The position numbers and the translations under genes are program-made. Source: Myxococcales bacterium (GTDB lineage Bacteria > Myxococcota_C > UBA6777). From it: a stretch of DNA of 13,255 bases. The notes beneath the pieces are model-generated. The model was not told the DNA's origin, did not search any database, and saw only the letters and a program-made list of their open reading frames with translations. Position 1 is the stretch's first letter; every line of letters begins with the position of its first letter. The stretch covers positions 1-13,255 of the forward strand of contig JALTMC010000605.1 in the NCBI GenBank assembly GCA_027005175.1. Direction: 5' to 3'. Below, in pieces: positions 5,758 through 13,254 of this stretch.

Positions 5758-7137
5758 ATGTCTGGAAAATCACTTTCTCTGGTCGTTGTGATGGGAAGTT
5801 TCCTGCTCGCACTCTCCTGTTCTTCCCACACGTCGTGCCCACAAGCTTGTACACCTTACACACAACAATGCACCCCTACGGGCATCTTGGTCTGTGCAAA
5901 GTCGATACAAACAAGTTGCTTTGGTTGGGCGATTCTACCTTGTCCTACCGGGACCTCATGCCAGGAGAACAACGGGAAGTACGAGTGTAGCTCAGGTGGC
6001 ACCGCCAAGGGCAACTGCCAAAACCCCCGCCACAAAAAGCAATGTGTCGGCCAAACCATCCATTGGTTTGACGCTTGTGGCAAACCGCGCGAGGCCATCC
6101 ATACATGCCCCCAGGGAACGCTGTGTCAGAAAGCACAGTGCAAACCAACAGGCGGAAATGGTACATGCAGCACCCCCTGCAAGCTCGGAACCCGACGATG
6201 TACAGCAGGTGATGTTGTCGAGACTTGTAGCAACAACAACAAAGGTTGCGCCGTTTGGAATAACCCTGTTAAATGTGCAAGTGGCAACGTTTGTCAAAAG
6301 GGAAAATGCATCCTTCCCAACAACAACAATAACAATGGTGGCTGTACAAACCAGTGTCAGGCCGGGCAAGTTCAATGCTTGGGCAGTGCCTACCAAAACT
6401 GCAGCAAAGCAGCCAATGGTTGTTTTGAATGGACAAAAGCCATCGCATGCCCGTCCAATCAGACCTGCAAGGACGGGAGGTGCCAGTCCAACGGTACCTG
6501 CAAGGACCCGTGTCGCCGTGGATACCAACGATGTGCAGGCCAACAGTACCAGGTCTGTGAACAAGTCGGTCAGTGTAACCAATGGGGAGCCCCGCAAAGC
6601 TGTGGTAGCGGACAACAGTGCCAAAGCACTACACCCACCATCCGATGTGTTTGCTTGCCGGGCTACTTGCCCAAAAACGGAGGACAATCATGTTACAAGG
6701 ATCAAAGCGGAAACCAGAATAACAACAATGGAAACAACAACAACGGAAACAACTCCAATTGTTCGCACAATGCGGCAGAACAACAGGTTTTAGCCATTGT
6801 GAACCAGGAGCGACAAAAAGCTGGGCGAAGTCCTCTCCAATGCAACAGCAAGCTGGCGGAAGCAGCTCGTAAGTGGAGCACATCACAGTGTGGCCGGGGC
6901 GGCTTATCCCACGCCAATCTTGGTTCACGAGTTCGTGCCACAGGTTTAAGAGTGAGCACGTATGGTGAGAATGTAGCCTATGGGTCACGTACCCCTGCCG
7001 GTGTCATGAACATGTGGATGAATAGCTCAGGACACCGTCGCAATATCCTCAGCAGCTCCTTTTCCCACATCGGGGTCGGACTCGACCAATGCAATGGTCG
7101 ATACTTCTGGACCCAGATCTTTGTATTTATGCGATAA
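5758..7137 (+). CDS. Secreted Cys-rich modular lipoprotein with C-terminal CAP (SCP/PR-1) domain
   Basis: A 459-residue protein. Residues 1-20 are a lipoprotein signal peptide ending LLALS before Cys21, which fits the lenient lipobox pattern, so it is probably anchored on the cell surface or outer membrane. Residues 27-300 contain about five Cys-rich modules of some 45-50 residues (27-76, 87-128, 137-184, 196-242, 248-298); the last three share the plan CxxxCxxGxxxC, an aromatic or polar stretch with C, GCxxW or QCxxW, then CxxxxxCxxGxC. Asn-rich linkers follow at 188-193 and 319-334. Residues 338-459 are a CAP domain with VNQERQKAG (348-356), SHANLGSR (384-391), YGENVAYG (402-409) and the terminal GHRRNIL (425-431). 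His385, Glu404 and His426 match the conserved cavity residues. Bacterial CAP proteins have no single known activity. AAGGGA (5743-5748) precedes the ATG by 9 bases. Confidence 0.88.
   Translation: MSGKSLSLVVVMGSFLLALSCSSHTSCPQACTPYTQQCTPTGILVCAKSIQTSCFGWAILPCPTGTSCQENNGKYECSSGGTAKGNCQNPRHKKQCVGQTIHWFDACGKPREAIHTCPQGTLCQKAQCKPTGGNGTCSTPCKLGTRRCTAGDVVETCSNNNKGCAVWNNPVKCASGNVCQKGKCILPNNNNNNGGCTNQCQAGQVQCLGSAYQNCSKAANGCFEWTKAIACPSNQTCKDGRCQSNGTCKDPCRRGYQRCAGQQYQVCEQVGQCNQWGAPQSCGSGQQCQSTTPTIRCVCLPGYLPKNGGQSCYKDQSGNQNNNNGNNNNGNNSNCSHNAAEQQVLAIVNQERQKAGRSPLQCNSKLAEAARKWSTSQCGRGGLSHANLGSRVRATGLRVSTYGENVAYGSRTPAGVMNMWMNSSGHRRNILSSSFSHIGVGLDQCNGRYFWTQIFVFMR
6319..6336 (+). repeat. AAC/AAT trinucleotide tract encoding a six-Asn linker
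   Basis: Six consecutive Asn codons (residues 188-193 of the CAP lipoprotein) separate the third and fourth Cys-rich modules. Gain or loss of repeats would change linker length without breaking the frame. Confidence 0.7.
6712..6759 (+). repeat. Asn/Gly codon repeat encoding the linker before the CAP domain
   Basis: AAT/AAC runs interrupted by GGA encode Asn blocks separated by single Gly (residues 319-334), forming a flexible tether between the Cys-rich modules and the CAP domain. Confidence 0.7.
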
Positions 7138-7163
7138 CCCCTTGAGACAGAAAGTATCACTGT

Positions 7164-7970
7164 ATGTCAGATCGTCCATTGCGTTTAGGTATCTCCGCTT
7201 GTTTTTTCCATGCTGACTCCGAGCGAGCTATTTTTAAGGGAAAAACGCTTTTGTATGTTGAGGAGTCCATGGCCCACTGGGCGATGACTCGTGGCTCTTT
7301 TGTGTTCCTGATTCCCACATCAAACCAGACAGTCTCCTTGGCATCTTATATCGATGAGATCGATGGTCTTGTTTTGCAAGGAGGTTCGGATGTTGCGCCT
7401 GAATCCTATGGGGAGACTCCCCTCAAGCCCGAATGGAAAGGAGACAGAATTCGCGACATCTATGAAAGAGAATTGATCAAACTTTGTTTTGAAAAAGATA
7501 TTCCCATTTTGGGGGCCTGCCGTGGCCAGCAGATCATTAACGCGGCCTTTGGTGGCACCATGTATCAAGATATCAACACCCAAGTGGAAGGAACACTTGT
7601 CCATCGAAGTTGGGATATCTACGACCAGAACTTCCATGATATCCGATTTACAGAAGGTTCTTTGCTGCACAAGTTGCATCAGGGGAAAATCGGAGGAACA
7701 GTCAACTCGGTACACCACCAATCGATCAAAGACTTGGCACCGGGCTTTCGAGTGGAAGCCGTTTCGACAGAAGACGACATTATCGAGGCGATTCGCTATC
7801 TGCCGGAGGATGTCGATGCCTCTGATCCACTTTCGTTTCCGTATGTTTATGCCGTGCAGTGGCACCCCGAATTTCAAGACCCAACCGACCACAATCTACT
7901 CTCCCCCTACGCAGAACTGGACGATTTTCTAGCGGTAGCCAAAGCCAAACGCAACAGACGGAACCAGTAG
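7164..7970 (+). CDS. Class I glutamine amidotransferase-like hydrolase (peptidase C26, PuuD-like)
   Basis: A 268-residue protein of the gamma-glutamyl-gamma-aminobutyrate hydrolase family, which uses a Cys-His-Glu triad to cleave gamma-glutamyl amide bonds. The nucleophile elbow is LGACRGQQIINAAFGG (116-131) with Cys119. The rest of the triad is VQWHPEFQ (231-238) with His234 and Glu236. The oxyanion region is LVLQGGSDVAPESYG (69-83), and the NSVHHQSIK segment (181-189) is typical of this family. The full length equals that of PuuD relatives, and there is no partner synthetase domain, so it should act alone in the cytosol. The exact substrate is not shown: family members act on gamma-glutamyl-GABA, folate polyglutamate and other compounds. 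It starts 26 bases after the CAP lipoprotein stop and could share its transcript; the ribosome site before ATG 7164 is weak. Confidence 0.85.
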   Translation: MSDRPLRLGISACFFHADSERAIFKGKTLLYVEESMAHWAMTRGSFVFLIPTSNQTVSLASYIDEIDGLVLQGGSDVAPESYGETPLKPEWKGDRIRDIYERELIKLCFEKDIPILGACRGQQIINAAFGGTMYQDINTQVEGTLVHRSWDIYDQNFHDIRFTEGSLLHKLHQGKIGGTVNSVHHQSIKDLAPGFRVEAVSTEDDIIEAIRYLPEDVDASDPLSFPYVYAVQWHPEFQDPTDHNLLSPYAELDDFLAVAKAKRNRRNQ

Positions 7971-7989
7971 AGAGCGGGGTGGGCTACAA

Positions 7990-8009
7990 GGTTTGGAGCG
8001 ACCCAAACC
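7990..8009 (+). terminator. Weak hairpin downstream of the PuuD-like gene
   Basis: GGTTTGG (7990-7996) and CCAAACC (8003-8009) form a 7-bp stem around AGCGAC, 20 bases after the stop codon. No T-tract follows, so intrinsic termination is uncertain; it may simply protect the mRNA end. Confidence 0.3.
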
Positions 8010-8046
8010 ACTCATGACAGATAGAACTTCTGCACAAGAAATGTTG

Positions 8047-8074
8047 TTGACTTGTGAATAAAATTGGATATGTT
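8047..8074 (+). promoter_or_regulatory. Candidate promoter for the dehydrogenase operon
   Basis: TTGACT (8047-8052), a 16-base spacer and TATGTT (8069-8074) resemble a sigma-70-type promoter with 5 of 6 and 4 of 6 matches. Transcription would begin near 8081, which favours the ATG at 8123 over the in-frame GTG at 8054 that lies inside the promoter. Confidence 0.4.
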
Positions 8075-8122
8075 GGTGGGGTTTGTCTCGTTGATGTACC
8101 CACAAGAGAGGTTACCCACAAC

Positions 8123-9346
8123 ATGAGCACATGGCTCCGATATAACTTTCCGACAGCCGTTTTGTCCGGTGTAGATGCAAGCAAAGAGATACCTTCCCTA
8201 CTCAAAGAAGAGGCATGTACTAGCCCTTTGGTTGTCACAGACCGAGGTCTGGCATCGCTTCCATTGGTTGCAGACTTCATGCAGATGTTGCGCGACGGCG
8301 GACTGCAACCCACTCTCTTTTCAGAGATCGGGGGAAACCCAGTTAAGTCTCAAGTCAATGCTGGTGTGGAAGTATATCTACAGAGCAACTCCAACAGCGT
8401 GATTGGCCTGGGTGGTGGTGCGGCCATTGACGTGGCCAAGACCATCGCATTGATGGCCCATCACCCCGGTGATGTTTTTGACTATGAAGATGGCAAACCC
8501 GACGGATTACCTGCCGACCAACACATCCCCCCCATGATTATGGTCGCGACCACTGCGGGAACAGGCAGTGAAGTGGGCCGTAGTTCCGTCATTTCAGATG
8601 AAAAGACCAAAGTAAAGAAGATCATTTTCACGCCGCGCATGATGCCCAACTATGCGATCCTTGACCCAACCCTGACTCTCAATCTACCTGCCAGCATCAC
8701 AGCAGCCACAGGCTTGGACGCTCTATCCCATCTCGTAGAAGCTTACTTGGCCAAAGGTCATCACCCGATGTCAGACGGCATTGCCCTGAAAGGCATCTCC
8801 ATGGTCGCCAACAGTCTTCGCGACTGCTACGACTTTGCTCGCCTACAACTTGGAGATGAGACGGCCAAAGCCGCTGCCAAAGCTCGCCTGGGTGATGATC
8901 TGTCAGAAGCACGTCATCTGCGAGTTCGAGGGGAGATGTTAGAAGCGTCTATGATGGGTGCCACAGCCTTTCAAAAAGGATTGGGAGTCACTCACTCCTG
9001 TGCACACTCGTTGTCCGCTGTTGTGGATATGCATCACGGCTTGGCCAACGGGATATTGATGCCACACGCGATGAGGTTTAATGCCAAAGCAGTCCCCGAC
9101 CGCTTTGTGAGCATGGCTCAAGCTGCCGGTTTAACTCCTGCCAATCACGAGGAATTTATCAACTGGCTGGTCTTGTTACAACATGAACTAGGCGTGCCGA
9201 CTCACTTGGGTCAAGCAGGCGTGACCATGGAACATCTTGAGGATCTTGTAAAATACGCGCTGCAAGATGGTTGCCATCTGTCCAATCCATGCCCTGTCTC
9301 TGAGTCCGATTTCCGCCAGATCTTTACTGAAGCAATTGGAGCTTAA
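8123..9346 (+). CDS. Iron-containing (group III) alcohol dehydrogenase
   Basis: A 407-residue NAD(P)-dependent alcohol dehydrogenase of the Fe-ADH family, which interconverts alcohols and aldehydes or ketones in the cytosol. The dinucleotide-binding loop is GGGAAID (97-103), followed by TTAGTGSE (143-150). Metal ligands by comparison with FucO are Asp199 and His203 in TGLDALSH (196-203), and His291 and His305 in THSCAHSLSAVVDMHHG (290-306); His295 is the extra conserved His. The segment between the two metal-binding pairs, around 233-270, is somewhat longer than usual. An in-frame GTG at 8054 would add 23 residues, but similarity starts near the ATG at 8123; GAGAGG (8106-8111) precedes it with a longish 11-base gap. 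The adjacent aldehyde dehydrogenase starts 3 bases after the stop, so the two proteins probably act in sequence on one substrate, whose identity is unknown. Confidence 0.88.
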   Translation: MSTWLRYNFPTAVLSGVDASKEIPSLLKEEACTSPLVVTDRGLASLPLVADFMQMLRDGGLQPTLFSEIGGNPVKSQVNAGVEVYLQSNSNSVIGLGGGAAIDVAKTIALMAHHPGDVFDYEDGKPDGLPADQHIPPMIMVATTAGTGSEVGRSSVISDEKTKVKKIIFTPRMMPNYAILDPTLTLNLPASITAATGLDALSHLVEAYLAKGHHPMSDGIALKGISMVANSLRDCYDFARLQLGDETAKAAAKARLGDDLSEARHLRVRGEMLEASMMGATAFQKGLGVTHSCAHSLSAVVDMHHGLANGILMPHAMRFNAKAVPDRFVSMAQAAGLTPANHEEFINWLVLLQHELGVPTHLGQAGVTMEHLEDLVKYALQDGCHLSNPCPVSESDFRQIFTEAIGA

Positions 9347-9349
9347 CGG

Positions 9350-10924
9350 ATGCCCCAACCAATCAATCCCGCAACAGAAGAAATGCTCGAGTCTGTTGCA
9401 GATCACACCCCAGAACAAATAGCTGAGTTTTACAAAAAAGCTCGTGCTGCTCAACCCAGTTGGGCTGCCAAAACATTTGATGACCGGGCTACGATTGTCA
9501 AAGAGTTTCGTCGTCTGTTGGAAGAAAGAGCTGATGAACTCGCAAAGATTCTCAGCACAGAGATGGGCAAACCTGTTTCACAAGCTCGTGGTGAAATACT
9601 GGCCACTCCCAAACGTATCGATTTTTTTCTGGATCAAACCGAGGCGTTGATGGCTACCGATGTAGTCTTTCGGGAAGCACCTGACACAGTGGTGTCGCTG
9701 GATGAAACCGCCTCTTCTGATACAGACCCTGAACTTACCGCTGTGGAAGAGTCGGCGGAGACGAACCCTGAAATGGAAGCGGTCCCAGAGAAAAAGGTAG
9801 AAGAAGAACCAAGCAATCTCCTCAGCACCCGAACAGACTTCAAGATCCCCACAGATCTCCTTGCTCCCCCCATTCGCAATGAAGAAAAGATCAGTTACGA
9901 TCCTCTCGGTGTGGTCGGTAATATTTCAGCCTGGAATTATCCCTACTTTGTGGGTTCCAACGTATTTATCCCGGCTCTTCTTACGGGAAGCGTGGTCCTA
10001 TACAAACCTTCCGAATACACCACACAAACAGGGTTGGCGATCGGAAAACTCTGGAAAGAGGCGGGCCTTCCTGAAGATGTATTCACGGTCATTGTGGGGG
10101 GAGGCGAAGCAGGAAAGGCACTGTTAGAGCAACCCCTGAACGGAATCTTTTTTACAGGCTCCCATGCCACAGGTTGCAAGGTGGCAGCCGCTGCTGCCAG
10201 TCGATTAATCCCAGTACAGCTTGAGTTGGGAGGCAAAGACCCAAGCTATGTTTGTGATGACGCTCCCATCCAAGAGACAGCAGAAGCCCTCTCCGACGGT
10301 GCATTCTACAATACCGGACAAAGCTGTTGCTCTGTGGAACGTATCTATGTGCACCAGTCGATCTACGAAGAATTTGTGGAAGCCTTTGTTAAGATCGTCA
10401 AAGGCTTTGTTGTGGGCGATCCTGCCGACAAAGACACATACATCGGCCCACTCGCTCGCAAGGAGCAAATCGCGATATTGGAAGCACAAGTCGCCGATGC
10501 GTTGGCCAAAGGAGCCAAGCTAGAGTGTGGTGGAAAGGCCATGGACCGGACAGGGTACTACTTTGAGCCCACTGTTCTGAGCAACGTCGATCACAGCATG
10601 GATGTAATGCGCGAAGAGAGCTTTGGCCCTATTATTGGGATCCAATCTGTAGACAATGACAAGCAAGCTCTTGCCCTGATGAACGACACCCGATATGGCT
10701 TGACAGCAGGTGTCTATACACCGAGTCAGGAGCGAGCTCTCGATATGCTCGACAAACTCAACGCAGGCTCCACGTACTGGAATTGTTGCGACCGAATCAG
10801 CCCACGGCTTCCCTGGTCTGGCCGACAAGACTCGGGCCTGGGTGTGACTCTATCACACCTCGGTATTCGCGCCTTCTTAAAACCCAAAGCCTGGCACCTG
10901 ACCAATCCTTTCTTAACATCGTGA
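9350..10924 (+). CDS. NAD(P)-dependent aldehyde dehydrogenase with an acidic insertion
   Basis: A 524-residue aldehyde dehydrogenase, which oxidises an aldehyde to the acid. Core motifs are all present: SAWNYPYF (193-200) with Asn196, YKPSE (218-222), the cofactor turn FTGSHATG (268-275), LELGGKDP (291-298) with general base Glu292, NTGQSCCS (321-328) with nucleophile Cys326, and EESFGP (422-427). The family is normally about 450-500 residues. Residues about 113-178 form a low-complexity stretch rich in Glu, Ser, Thr, Ala and Pro, where relatives pass almost directly from the TDVVFREAP-like helix end to ISYDPLGVVGNISAWNYPY. The insertion sits at the surface of the NAD-binding domain and leaves the active site intact. 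The start lies 3 bases after the alcohol dehydrogenase stop, with GGAG in that gene's end as ribosome site. The stop overlaps the next gene by 4 bases. Confidence 0.9.
   Translation: MPQPINPATEEMLESVADHTPEQIAEFYKKARAAQPSWAAKTFDDRATIVKEFRRLLEERADELAKILSTEMGKPVSQARGEILATPKRIDFFLDQTEALMATDVVFREAPDTVVSLDETASSDTDPELTAVEESAETNPEMEAVPEKKVEEEPSNLLSTRTDFKIPTDLLAPPIRNEEKISYDPLGVVGNISAWNYPYFVGSNVFIPALLTGSVVLYKPSEYTTQTGLAIGKLWKEAGLPEDVFTVIVGGGEAGKALLEQPLNGIFFTGSHATGCKVAAAAASRLIPVQLELGGKDPSYVCDDAPIQETAEALSDGAFYNTGQSCCSVERIYVHQSIYEEFVEAFVKIVKGFVVGDPADKDTYIGPLARKEQIAILEAQVADALAKGAKLECGGKAMDRTGYYFEPTVLSNVDHSMDVMREESFGPIIGIQSVDNDKQALALMNDTRYGLTAGVYTPSQERALDMLDKLNAGSTYWNCCDRISPRLPWSGRQDSGLGVTLSHLGIRAFLKPKAWHLTNPFLTS
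9686..9883 (+). other. Coding segment of the low-complexity insertion in the aldehyde dehydrogenase
   Basis: It encodes residues 113-178, which carry many acidic side chains (ETASSDTDPELTAVEESAE at 119-137, then KKVEEEPSN at 148-156) and end in a Pro-rich stretch (IPTDLLAPPI, 166-175). The sequence is predicted by eye to be disordered. It keeps the frame and has no stop or obvious mobile-element ends. Confidence 0.7.
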
Positions 10925-13212
10925 ATCCCTGGACTCTTATCCCTATCTCTCTGTCCTTAATCCTTCCACCTTTTCTGTTGGGAGGTGTTCATACCCTGGC
11001 CTACGCAGGGATGGGGATTCTTGCGAGTCTTTTGGCTTTTTATCTCACCTATCGAATTCGGCTTCGACCCACTGCCACCCGAGGTGTCCTCACCAACGGA
11101 TGGTTTTGGCTATTCCTAACAGCTGTGGCTGTCACAAGCTTTCAACTCCTACCCCTTCCCTTGTCTTGGCTCAGCACCCTATCACCAGCCACAGCCCAGG
11201 TTCTCAAGCAAACTCTCGGAGCCGTCGGACTCTTTCCCAAAGGGCCATGGCAGCCCCTTAGCCTCGCCCCCCCTGAAACCACAGCCAAACTCATCCGGGA
11301 TCTCGCCTGTCTCTTGCTTTATGTTGCTGTACTGCAATGGAGCTACAAACAGGAACGTATGTGGCAGTTGCTCCACATCTCCACAGTTACCGCTGCAGCT
11401 TTGTGTGGACTCATCCTCCTACAAACACTGCTGTATATACCTACCCCTCTCATGGGCCTTTACACCCCCACAACCTCGACACCAAGTGGTTGGTTACTCG
11501 GCTCCCCCTTTATCAACCTCAAGCACCTCAGTGGTTATCTTCTGTTCCATGCATTGCTTGTACTCCCACTCCTCGCCAACGCCAACTCACTGCGAGAACG
11601 TATCGGTTGGTCAACAGCTCTCGGTATCTTGTCCGTCACTCTGTTGCTCACTTTGTCTGTGTATTCGTTTCTTCTTTTCCTGGGAGGAGTGCTCCTCTTT
11701 TTATGGCTGCTTGGTCATCAAGTCTTTACAAAAAGTACGCACGACCCAACCAAGATCGACCCCATCTACGACCCACTACCCATTCTAGCCGTCGATCCTG
11801 CAACAGCCGAGCCTCTCCCCCACAAAACAGCCGCAGATGCTCTGGAAGATGCAAAGCGAAAAAAACGCGCCAATCGAAACTACCAACGTTCGTCTCGCGA
11901 CCCCAAGCCAGTGTGGAGAGGCTGGAAAATCGTATGGGAGAATGTAGGCTATCGCATTGCTCTGGGTCTTGGGATTCTTGGGGTTGGAAGCCTACTTTTG
12001 TGGGGCACACAATCCTATGCCCCCGCTCCAACCAACCCAACCGTAGACTGGAAGACAAGCTGGGCTTTCGCTCATCCCATGATACGCCACTACCCACTTT
12101 GGGGTGCGGGACGCGGTGCAACACCCATGGCATGGCATCGCTTTGCCTCATCCACCACTCCCTATCGCGGGCAAAAAACCATCACACACATCGAATCACA
12201 ATGGCTCCAACCTTTTGTGGATTGGGGGATTCCCTTTGGACTGCTCTTTGTATGCTGTGCCATCTTCTTATTTTGGCAGATGATACATCGCAGCCAGGGA
12301 CTTCTTGAACACAGTGTATTGCTCGCAATGGTTGCTTTGCTGCTGCAAAATGCTACAGACTTCAACCTGGAATTTCTAGGCACAGCCTTTCCTTTTCTAG
12401 TGTTCCTCGCTGCCCTAAACCGCCTCCAACAAGATCGCGCAACTGCCCACTTTCATTCACCACTTCTCCTGGCTAGCATAGCCGGTCTCGCCTTGGTTGT
12501 CTTCCTTTGGGCCACCCCCTATGCCCGCCAGCACAACTACCACTTGCTGCCACAGCAGTGGAAAACATTAACGAAGCTCCCACCCAAGGCATTTGATGCG
12601 GGAATCAAACGCCTGCTCCCACAACATCCCTCGGACTATATGCTCGCCGCTCTGCTCACGCGGCACTACACATTTCAAAGACCTTGGCAGCCCAAGAGAG
12701 CATTACTGTGGAGCAAGAAAGGCCTATTTCTCAACCCGACCGCCACAGATATCTACCTGTTACGTGGCTACATACTGGCTCGGCTCAAACTCTACCAACA
12801 AGCGACCAGGGACCTCAGTATCTCGGTCATGTTAAACCCAAAACTCACACCCAAAGCTGTTCAAATGGTGTTTCAATTTAAATTTACCCGCACAGCTATC
12901 TTAACATCCCAACATCCAACATTGGTTGTTGGGCTTCTTCAACGCTGGAAGCGGTGCCGAGCAAAGCCACTTGTATGTGCAACACTTGCAGCCAAAGCTG
13001 CTCAAAGATATCCCCACTCCATCAAGTTGCAAGAGCAACTTGCCCTCTTGCAATGGCGACAGTTACAGAACTGCAAGCAAAACGTCCTGACTTCCACAGG
13101 TATACTGAAAACACGCTGGGAGCAAGAGTCAAAGCGATGGAGAGATCGGCTACAACAAACATTGTTTCAGTGGCGAAAAAAACGACAACAACACATAAAC
13201 CTCTCCCTCTAA
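10921..13212 (+). CDS. O-antigen ligase/polymerase-like membrane protein with TPR-like C-terminal region
   Basis: A 763-residue polytopic protein with about twelve hydrophobic segments up to residue 531. It shows the layout of the Wzy_C/O-antigen ligase family: GSPFINLKHLSGYLLF (195-210) corresponds to the conserved Asn/His-containing motif in that region, and the large periplasmic loop holds YPLWGAGRGATPMAWHRF (391-408) and THIESQWLQPFVDWGIPFG (422-440), matching the family's GxGxGxF and HxHN-type motifs, although the usual HAHN is replaced by HIES. Such proteins join lipid-linked sugar chains to lipid A core, proteins or each other at the periplasmic membrane face. Residues 270-340 form a long hydrophilic loop, Pro-rich then strongly basic (KRKKRANRN, 312-320). 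Residues 532-763 are soluble, with a TPR-like helical pair (about 590-645) and a basic tail. GTG 10921 overlaps the aldehyde dehydrogenase stop as GTGA, and no ribosome site is evident, which suggests translational coupling. The frame stays open back to 10783, but that part is inside the upstream gene. Confidence 0.8.
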   Translation: MNPWTLIPISLSLILPPFLLGGVHTLAYAGMGILASLLAFYLTYRIRLRPTATRGVLTNGWFWLFLTAVAVTSFQLLPLPLSWLSTLSPATAQVLKQTLGAVGLFPKGPWQPLSLAPPETTAKLIRDLACLLLYVAVLQWSYKQERMWQLLHISTVTAAALCGLILLQTLLYIPTPLMGLYTPTTSTPSGWLLGSPFINLKHLSGYLLFHALLVLPLLANANSLRERIGWSTALGILSVTLLLTLSVYSFLLFLGGVLLFLWLLGHQVFTKSTHDPTKIDPIYDPLPILAVDPATAEPLPHKTAADALEDAKRKKRANRNYQRSSRDPKPVWRGWKIVWENVGYRIALGLGILGVGSLLLWGTQSYAPAPTNPTVDWKTSWAFAHPMIRHYPLWGAGRGATPMAWHRFASSTTPYRGQKTITHIESQWLQPFVDWGIPFGLLFVCCAIFLFWQMIHRSQGLLEHSVLLAMVALLLQNATDFNLEFLGTAFPFLVFLAALNRLQQDRATAHFHSPLLLASIAGLALVVFLWATPYARQHNYHLLPQQWKTLTKLPPKAFDAGIKRLLPQHPSDYMLAALLTRHYTFQRPWQPKRALLWSKKGLFLNPTATDIYLLRGYILARLKLYQQATRDLSISVMLNPKLTPKAVQMVFQFKFTRTAILTSQHPTLVVGLLQRWKRCRAKPLVCATLAAKAAQRYPHSIKLQEQLALLQWRQLQNCKQNVLTSTGILKTRWEQESKRWRDRLQQTLFQWRKKRQQHINLSL

Positions 13213-13254
13213 TTACAAGGTCACCTCGCCCAAAGTGCTGGCAATATTGAGCGA
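13213..13254 (-). CDS. Possible 3' end of a convergent gene running off the window
   Basis: On the minus strand one frame reads SLNIASTLGEVTL followed by a TAA at 13213-13215, directly abutting the stop of the ligase-like gene. The sequence looks protein-like and the frame is open to the window edge, but 13 codons are too few to be sure. Confidence 0.25.
   Translation of the reverse strand, partial: SLNIASTLGEVTL

Noticed and set aside
5992-6687. A 231-codon open frame on the minus strand opposite the CAP lipoprotein
   Set aside because: It is the antisense shadow of the same low-stop composition; its hydrophobic Val/Ala/Thr-rich translation matches no family.
5894-6793. A 299-codon open frame on the plus strand inside the CAP lipoprotein gene
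   Set aside because: It overlaps the lipoprotein in another frame and lacks a start site or domain character. The AAC/CAA-rich composition keeps alternative frames free of stops, while the lipoprotein frame has a signal peptide, Cys modules and a CAP domain.
7320-7892. A 190-codon minus-strand frame opposite the PuuD-like gene
   Set aside because: The plus strand encodes the complete Cys-His-Glu triad enzyme; the antisense frame has no recognisable features.
10783-10920. Upstream start of the O-antigen ligase-like protein
   Set aside because: The extension lies entirely within the aldehyde dehydrogenase gene, whose conserved C-terminus is coded there; the GTGA overlap at 10921 is the natural start.
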